Positions 42,295 to 46,947 of a stretch of 46,947 nucleotides of DNA are shown here, one piece after another. Position 1 is the first letter of the stretch. Each line of letters opens with the position of its first letter. The notes beneath the pieces were generated by a model. It did no database searches. It was not told the DNA's origin and worked only from the letters and a program-made list of their open reading frames with translations. Source of the DNA: Bacillus sp. (in: firmicutes) (GTDB taxonomy: Bacteria; Bacillota; Bacilli; Bacillales; Bacillaceae). The position numbers and the translations under genes were made by a program. The DNA lies in the NCBI GenBank assembly GCA_031180405.1, contig JAPSLU010000014.1, forward strand, positions 1 to 46,947. The letters run 5' to 3'.

Positions 42295-42317
42295 GCTCTT
42301 TTTACTAAAAAAAGAGC
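42295..42317 (-). terminator. Hairpin with T-run in the dinG leader
   Basis: GCTCTTTTT, loop, AAAAAGAGC, then AGTTTTTTG on the minus strand, 30 nt before the dinG ATG. It is either a backup terminator for panD or an attenuator of dinG. Confidence 0.55.
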
Positions 42318-42383
42318 ATAAAACTACCTTTTGATTAGTTTACCCCAATATGAGCGAGTTTTGAATAACTTTTCTCTTATGGC

Positions 42384-42470
42384 TAAAAATAAAGAAGACC
42401 CATTTCATAACAGACAATCATGTAAGCTTCATGACATAAGAGAGTGTCTAATATGAGTTAGGCCTTCTTT
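42384..42470 (-). terminator. Terminator of panBCD
   Basis: AAAGAAGGCC...GGTCTTCTTT (10 pairs, one wobble) enclosing a second inverted repeat (TCATG...CATGA), followed by ATTTTTAG on the minus strand, 3 nt after the panD stop. Confidence 0.75.
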
Positions 42471-42473
42471 TCT

Positions 42474-42857
42474 TTATAGAATTGTTGCTGCAGGTTCTTG
42501 ACCTAATATTTCAACAATTTTGTTCTGTTCATTCATAATTGCAATTTTTGGTTGATGTGTTGAAAGTTTCTCTTCAGGTACCATTGTGTACGTAAGAATA
42601 ATAACAATATCTCCCTCTTGAACTAGACGTGCTGCAGCTCCGTTAAGGCAAACCACACCACTGCCTCTTTCTCCAGGAATGATATACGTTTCAAAACGAG
42701 CACCATTGTTATTATTCACAATTTGCACCTTTTCATTTGGCACCATACCTACTGAATCAATAATATCTTGATCTATCGTAATACTACCAACGTAGTTTAG
42801 GTTTGCTTCAGTTACACGTGCACGATGAATTTTTGCATTTAGCATTGTTCGAAACAT
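42474..42857 (-). CDS. panD: Aspartate 1-decarboxylase proenzyme
   Basis: A 127-residue pyruvoyl enzyme making beta-alanine from aspartate for pantothenate. The self-cleavage site is G24-S25 in NYVGSITID, where Ser25 becomes the pyruvoyl group, and the catalytic region [12 protein letters not shown] is intact. The N-terminus [20 protein letters not shown] is typical. ATG follows GGAGGAGATG. Third gene of panBCD, 59 nt after panC. Confidence 0.97.
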   Translation of the reverse strand: MFRTMLNAKIHRARVTEANLNYVGSITIDQDIIDSVGMVPNEKVQIVNNNNGARFETYIIPGERGSGVVCLNGAAARLVQEGDIVIILTYTMVPEEKLSTHQPKIAIMNEQNKIVEILGQEPAATIL

Positions 42858-42916
42858 TTACATCTCCTCCGTCAAATTTCTAATCTATTTAAATATCTAT
42901 CATGTAAGGATTCAAA

Positions 42917-43762
42917 TTAAACTTCAATCGTTATATTATCAATTAGCCTTGCATTTGTAAACTTAACTGCTACGGCAATGATGATTTTACCGCTAATTAC
43001 CTCAATTTCCTTTAGGTGTGGATAGGATAAAACTTCAACATAATCAATAACTCCTGATGATTCACTTTCTATCGTTTTTCTTACAAGATCTACAACTGAT
43101 TGTTTATTGCGTTCTCCGTTTAAAATCGTCTCTTTCGCCTTACTCAGGCTTTTAAAAAGCACAATTGCTTGTTGTCGTTCATCTTCACTCAAATAAACAT
43201 TGCGAGAACTCTTCGCAAGGCCATCTTCTTCCCTAACAGTTGGGACAGAAACAAGCTCAATTGGAAAATGGAACTCTTCGATTAATCCTTCAATGACTGC
43301 GACCTGCTGTGCGTCTTTCATTCCGAAATATGCTCGATTAGGTTGCACTAAATTGAAGAGTTTTGTTAATACGGTTGCTACACCATCGAAATGGCCTTTT
43401 CTTGATTTTCCACATAAAACATCAACACGATTATGGACTAATACGGTATAAGAAGGTTCGACAGGATACATTTCCTCTACTTGTGGCCTAAAGATGACAT
43501 CAACACCTGCAAGTTTGGCGAATTTTTCATCCCGCTCTACATCCCTAGGATACGAATCTAAATCTTCGTTTGGTCCAAATTGAAGAGGATTAACGAAAAT
43601 ACTTAATACAACGATATCGTTTTCCTTTTTTGCTTCTTCTAAAAGTTTTACATGTCCTTCATGAAGAAATCCCATGGTTGGAACAAAACCAATTGTCTGT
43701 TGATTTTTCTTAATGATAGTTAATTTTTCTTTTAAATCTTTTTTTGTTTGAACGACAATCAT
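42917..43762 (-). CDS. panC: Pantothenate synthetase
   Basis: A 281-residue ATP-dependent ligase joining pantoate and beta-alanine. The class I synthetase motifs are clear: [16 protein letters not shown] (HxGH-type) and SSRNVYLS (KMSKS-like), with [12 protein letters not shown] for pantoate binding. Its ATG overlaps the panB stop by 4 nt (ATGA). The length agrees with Bacillus PanC. Confidence 0.97.
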   Translation of the reverse strand: MIVVQTKKDLKEKLTIIKKNQQTIGFVPTMGFLHEGHVKLLEEAKKENDIVVLSIFVNPLQFGPNEDLDSYPRDVERDEKFAKLAGVDVIFRPQVEEMYPVEPSYTVLVHNRVDVLCGKSRKGHFDGVATVLTKLFNLVQPNRAYFGMKDAQQVAVIEGLIEEFHFPIELVSVPTVREEDGLAKSSRNVYLSEDERQQAIVLFKSLSKAKETILNGERNKQSVVDLVRKTIESESSGVIDYVEVLSYPHLKEIEVISGKIIIAVAVKFTNARLIDNITIEV

Positions 43763-44598
43763 TTGCTAACTCCCCCATATAAACTATGCAATTCTTCCTC
43801 TTTCATATTAAAAGAATGCTTTTCTTCAGGAAATGTTCTATTTTTCACTTCTGATATATATTGACTTATGGATGAGTTGACAGTATCTGCAATAGAAGCA
43901 TATTGTTTTACAAACTTTGGAATATATCCTGAACCATAGCCAATTAAATCATGGTAAACTAATACTTGCCCATCAGTTTGACGCCCAGCTCCGATACCAA
44001 TCGTAGGAATTGTTAATAATCTCGTAATTTCTTCTGCCAATTGCTGTGGGACACATTCTAAAACGAGTGCAATTGCTCCTGCTTCTTGACATCTTTTTGC
44101 ATCTTCAATAAGCTTTCTAGCTGCTTCGGCATTCTTCCCTTGAACTTTATATCCTCCGAGTACATTCACTGATTGAGGCGTCAATCCTAAGTGAGAAATA
44201 ACTGGAATTCCTCCAAAGGTAAGTGCTTCAATAATAGGAGTTACACCATCTGCACCTTCCAATTTGACAGCATCCGCTCCACCTTCTTGCATGATTTTCG
44301 CAGCATTTTTCATCGATTCTTCTTTTGAAAGATGATAAGACATAAAAGGCATGTCTGTTACAACAAACGTATCCTTTGCACCACGCTTAACAGCTTTTGT
44401 ATGGTGAATCATATCATTCACCGTTACAGGAATAGTGGAATCATATCCAAGAACAACCATACCTAAAGAATCACCTACAAGAATCATATCAATTCCTGCA
44501 GTTTCGGCCTGCCTAGCACTTGGGAAATCATACGCAGTCAGCATAGTAATTGGCTCATTATTTTCCTTCATTTTCATAAAATCTTTTCTTGTTTTCAT
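43759..44598 (-). CDS. panB: Ketopantoate hydroxymethyltransferase
   Basis: A 279-residue (beta/alpha)8 enzyme making ketopantoate from alpha-ketoisovalerate and methylene-THF, first step of pantothenate synthesis. Conserved motifs: [55 protein letters not shown]-type [11 protein letters not shown] and ALVLECVP. The start is ATG 44596-44598, after GGAGGAG; the frame runs 14 codons further upstream through the leader. It follows a 300-nt leader with regulatory RNA structure. Confidence 0.97.
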   Translation of the reverse strand: MKTRKDFMKMKENNEPITMLTAYDFPSARQAETAGIDMILVGDSLGMVVLGYDSTIPVTVNDMIHHTKAVKRGAKDTFVVTDMPFMSYHLSKEESMKNAAKIMQEGGADAVKLEGADGVTPIIEALTFGGIPVISHLGLTPQSVNVLGGYKVQGKNAEAARKLIEDAKRCQEAGAIALVLECVPQQLAEEITRLLTIPTIGIGAGRQTDGQVLVYHDLIGYGSGYIPKFVKQYASIADTVNSSISQYISEVKNRTFPEEKHSFNMKEEELHSLYGGVSK

Positions 44599-44618
44599 AA
44601 TTTCTCCTCCTAATATCA

Positions 44619-44668
44619 ATAGGTGTAGAGTGTTAGTCACTAATGCTACCTATCAACTGGATATTGGG
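44619..44668 (-). promoter_or_regulatory. Proximal pan leader hairpin
   Basis: On the minus strand ATAGGTAG...CTACACCTAT forms a stem around an inner AGTG/CACT pairing, just upstream of the panB binding site. It shares the GGTAG...CTACACC pattern with a second hairpin at 44903-44932. Rfam describes a 'pan' RNA motif upstream of panB in Firmicutes including B. subtilis; this may be it. I cannot recall its consensus base by base. Confidence 0.5.
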
Positions 44669-44741
44669 TAGTACACTAAAAGAAAAACCTAATAGGAGAG
44701 AAGGTGAATTAACCGGAAAACATTGTTTATCTATGAAAAAC

Positions 44742-44778
44742 ATAAAAAATCCTTCTTATCGAAAAAGAAAGAAGGATT
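44742..44778 (-). terminator. Leader terminator upstream of panB
   Basis: AATCCTTCTT (44769-44778 complement), 11-nt loop, AAGAAGGATT (44748-44757 complement) and six T residues on the minus strand. It lies 150 nt before the panB start and 224 nt past birA, within the leader. An antiterminator pairing for its 5' arm is present at 44802-44809. Confidence 0.75.
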
Positions 44779-44780
44779 AA

Positions 44781-44932
44781 AGAATTGTTATAGTCGGTTT
44801 CATCCCTCTGTCCTAGTCCGCTATTGGATCAAGGCAGATTAAATTAACACTTTCATTATTACTATCATTTACAAAAACTATATACTTCATCAATTTTCTT
44901 TTAAAGGTGTAGTTCTACCCTAGATACTACCC
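44781..44932 (-). ncRNA. Structured 5' leader of panBCD, probable pan RNA motif
   Basis: From the predicted start near 44933 the RNA contains GGGTAG...CTACACC (44903-44932), then a hairpin CCTTGATCC/GGACTAGG and AGAGGGAT (44802-44809 complement). AGAGGGAT can pair in all eight positions (one G-U) with ATCCTTCT of the terminator arm, so terminator and antiterminator are mutually exclusive. The arrangement is that of a transcription-attenuating riboswitch or protein-controlled leader. Confidence 0.6.
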
Positions 44933-44939
44933 AAGAAAA

Positions 44940-44968
44940 AGTATAGCAGAAAAATTTGCTAATGACCA
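44940..44968 (-). promoter_or_regulatory. Candidate sigma-A promoter of panBCD
   Basis: TGGTCA (44963-44968), a 17-nt spacer and TATACT (44940-44945) on the minus strand, 34 nt after the birA stop. The -35 matches four of six positions. Confidence 0.5.
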
Positions 44969-45001
44969 TCGTGATACATCCCAAATTCAGTCTTTCTCTC
45001 A

Positions 45002-45982
45002 TCACTTTAGCTCAATGTCAGCTGAATAAATTTGCTTTATCGATCCGTCACTCGTTTCAATTAGCAATACACCACTGTTATCAATACCAATTGCTTTTCC
45101 TTCAATGACTCCATTTAAGGTTCTCGCCTTAATTTGCCTGTTTAAACTTATTGCATAACCTTCCCAAAGCAATTTTATTACTCGAAAACCCTGATTTAAA
45201 TAAAGTGAGTAAAGCGCTTCAAACTTCAATAAAATTTCTTGAATAAATAGAGCTCGATCCCAATGTTTCCCTGTTTCAATATGAATAGATGTTGCAATTT
45301 TTTGCAACTCCTCAGGAAAATCTACCAATGTATGATTTACGTTTATCCCAGTGCCAATGATAACAGAGTGAACTTGATCTGCCTCAGCTTGTAACTCAGT
45401 TAAAATACCAACAACTTTTTTCCCATTTATTAAGATATCGTTCGGCCATTTTATATCAGGTTTAAGTGGCGTTAATTCTTCAATTGCTTGTACGATAGCA
45501 ACTGCGGTTAAAAGTGTAAGTTGTGGGGTGGCATGAACAGGAATATTAGGCCGAATGATCAGACTCATCCATATTCCTTTTCCACTTGGAGAGTACCATT
45601 CCCTAGCCATTCGTCCTCTCCCGTTTGTCTGTTGGTCGGCAACAACAATCGTTCCTTCTTTTGCTCCGTCATTTGCCAACGTATGAGCTATTTTTTGAGT
45701 CGATGTAACGGCCCTCTCAAAGTGAATATGACGCCCCATCGTTTTAGTCTTTAATCCAATTTGTATTTCATTTCCACTTATCTTATCAGGTTTTTTGGTA
45801 ATTCTATATCCTAATCTTCTTACAGCTTCTAATTCATATCCGTCTTTTCTTAGTTCTTCGATATGTTTCCATACTGCTGTTCTAGAGCAGCCTATGTATT
45901 CGCTAAGTTTTTGACCTGATACAAAACCGCCTTCAGCATTTGAGAATGCTTCTAATAATTTTGATCGAAGTCCTGACTGCAT
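45002..45982 (-). CDS. birA: BirA: biotin ligase and biotin-operon repressor
   Basis: A 326-residue group II biotin protein ligase. The N-terminal winged helix-turn-helix (GQKLSEYIGCSRTAVWKHIE) binds biotin-operon operators; the catalytic domain has GRGRMAREW (biotinyl-5'-AMP loop), KWPNDILING and GTGINVNH. A C-terminal SH3-like domain ends the protein. The start is ATG 45980-45982 after AAGGAG; an in-frame GTG four codons earlier sits in that site. It overlaps the end of cca by 31 nt. Confidence 0.96.
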   Translation of the reverse strand: MQSGLRSKLLEAFSNAEGGFVSGQKLSEYIGCSRTAVWKHIEELRKDGYELEAVRRLGYRITKKPDKISGNEIQIGLKTKTMGRHIHFERAVTSTQKIAHTLANDGAKEGTIVVADQQTNGRGRMAREWYSPSGKGIWMSLIIRPNIPVHATPQLTLLTAVAIVQAIEELTPLKPDIKWPNDILINGKKVVGILTELQAEADQVHSVIIGTGINVNHTLVDFPEELQKIATSIHIETGKHWDRALFIQEILLKFEALYSLYLNQGFRVIKLLWEGYAISLNRQIKARTLNGVIEGKAIGIDNSGVLLIETSDGSIKQIYSADIELK

Positions 45983-46947
45983 CTTAATAGCCACTCCTTT
46001 ATTTCTGTGCTTTTATTCTCAATTTCCTTCAGAATGATCGCTTTTTCGATCTCTGTCATGACACGTGAAACCCAAGGTCCTGGTTCTTTATTCAACAAAT
46101 GTACAATATCATGACCGTTAATGGCAATTTGCTTCCTCGTTTGAACTGGTAATTGAAAGAGTGAGGATCTTACTTGATCGATTTTTTCTTGCAAATGTTC
46201 AGGATGAGTTAATATAGACCTGATGCGTTCAACAGAAACAGCTGTATCTGGACCAGCCTTATACAATAACAAATCTGTCCAATCGTTTTCCGTTAAAAGG
46301 ACGGTAAGAAAATTGAGGTTTTGTTGTACAGTTTTTATTAAATTATTTGGTAGTTTCCATGCTCTTAAGAAATTTTCAATTGATGACGGCTTTATAAAAT
46401 ACGTTAAAACGGTCCAAACTTCTTCCCTAGATGACAACATGTCAAATCGAATAGAAGCAAGCTTTTCTAACTCCTGCTTTTTACCAATAAAACCGGGTAA
46501 ATAATCAAAAATCTTACATTCGACTAACAGACGAATACCAGATTTTACATTTATCCCTTTAAGAAGCTTTTCAATTTCGATAGTTTTTCTTTCAACCGAA
46601 ATAGCATTTAATAATTGAGCATGAATGATAATGGCTTCTTTAGTTTCAGATGATAAAGTGAAATCTAATTGACTAACAAACCTTACAGCACGTAGCATTC
46701 TTAGAGCGTCTTCTTTGAACCTGTCAGAAGGTGAATCAACAGTATGAATAAGCCTTTGATTCAGATGTTGCCTGCCTTGAAAATAATCCAAAACTTCGCC
46801 TGTTGTACCCATAGCCATAGCATTAATTGTAAAATCTCTTCTTCGTAAGTCTTCTTTTAACGATGAAATAAACCGTACGGACTTTGGACGACGAAAATCT
46901 TCATATTCAGATTCCATTCGATATGTGGTTACTTCATTGAAGTAACC
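45952..46947 (-). CDS. cca: CCA-adding enzyme (tRNA nucleotidyltransferase), partial
   Basis: The last 331 residues of a class II CCA-adding enzyme; the N-terminus with the catalytic carboxylates lies beyond the window. Visible: VTTYRMESEYEDFRRP at the edge, RRRDFTINAMAMG, the template region EDALRMLRAVRF and the ERKTIEIEKLL neck, followed by the C-terminal body. It repairs or adds the 3' CCA of tRNAs. The frame is open to base 46947. Its end overlaps birA, as in B. subtilis, where cca-birA-panBCD are adjacent. Confidence 0.95.
   Translation of the reverse strand, partial: GYFNEVTTYRMESEYEDFRRPKSVRFISSLKEDLRRRDFTINAMAMGTTGEVLDYFQGRQHLNQRLIHTVDSPSDRFKEDALRMLRAVRFVSQLDFTLSSETKEAIIIHAQLLNAISVERKTIEIEKLLKGINVKSGIRLLVECKIFDYLPGFIGKKQELEKLASIRFDMLSSREEVWTVLTYFIKPSSIENFLRAWKLPNNLIKTVQQNLNFLTVLLTENDWTDLLLYKAGPDTAVSVERIRSILTHPEHLQEKIDQVRSSLFQLPVQTRKQIAINGHDIVHLLNKEPGPWVSRVMTEIEKAIILKEIENKSTEIKEWLLRCSQDFDQNY

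Noticed and set aside
44781-44830. T-box-like text (GAGGGATGAAACCG) in the panB leader
   Set aside because: The T-box core AGGGTGGNACCGCG is not present and no specifier stem is evident; treated as part of another leader structure.

Overview
The window is chromosomal DNA from a low-G+C, endospore-forming Firmicute of the family Bacillaceae (Bacillus sensu lato). Nearly every recognisable gene has its closest remembered match in Bacillus subtilis, and the gene order largely follows the B. subtilis stretch from ypcP to cca. Spore genes (cotD, sspM, a csgA-like gene, SASP-like genes, candidate sigma-G and sigma-K promoters) show that it sporulates. I could not run searches, so family assignments come from reading the translations.

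Layout. 1-7.4 kb: a partial 5'-3' exonuclease gene (ypcP), small genes including ypbS, the double dynamin DynA, a Fur-controlled microprotein gene (fbpC-like) and the type III polyketide pair bpsA-bpsB. 7.5-12 kb: an accessory block of small genes (GNAT acetyltransferase, orphan VWA-like protein, two related zinc-finger microproteins around a SHOCT protein, an HPr-like protein without its catalytic His, two hypotheticals) ending at cspD. 12-18.1 kb: pbuX-xpt behind a guanine riboswitch, the M32 carboxypeptidase gene ypwA and the DinG-like helicase gene ypvA. 18.3-22.2 kb: two tiny genes, the rRNA methyltransferase gene ypsC, RNase P RNA (rnpB), gpsB, ypsA and cotD.

22.5-26.8 kb: the mitomycin-repair pair mrfB-mrfA and the EIIA gene ypqE. 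26.8-30.4 kb: a spore-oriented block with an Hsp20-like gene behind a good sigma-K promoter match, a 38-residue ORF, a four-gene csgA-like cassette, yppG, yppE, a coiled-coil gene and sspM. 30.5-38.5 kb: yppC, recU-ponA (the only large plus-strand genes), then ypoC-nth-dnaD-asnS on the minus strand. 38.6-42.3 kb: ypmB, ypmA and dinG. 42.4-46.9 kb: panBCD behind a structured leader with a terminator and a competing antiterminator, then birA and a partial cca.

Themes. DNA maintenance is heavily represented (YpcP, YpvA, MrfA/B, RecU, Nth, DnaD, DinG), as are envelope and division functions (DynA, GpsB, YpsA, PonA). Purine salvage and pantothenate synthesis each sit behind cis-acting RNA. The best candidates for something new are the csgA-like cassette with its phage-type small protein, the panBCD leader architecture, the Fur-controlled 29-residue protein, and the accessory block at 7.7-12 kb. 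I see no CRISPR array, insertion sequence, tRNA or prophage structural genes. About 20 coding starts were moved to an internal ATG, GTG or TTG because the longer reading frame begins upstream of, or inside, its own ribosome binding site.
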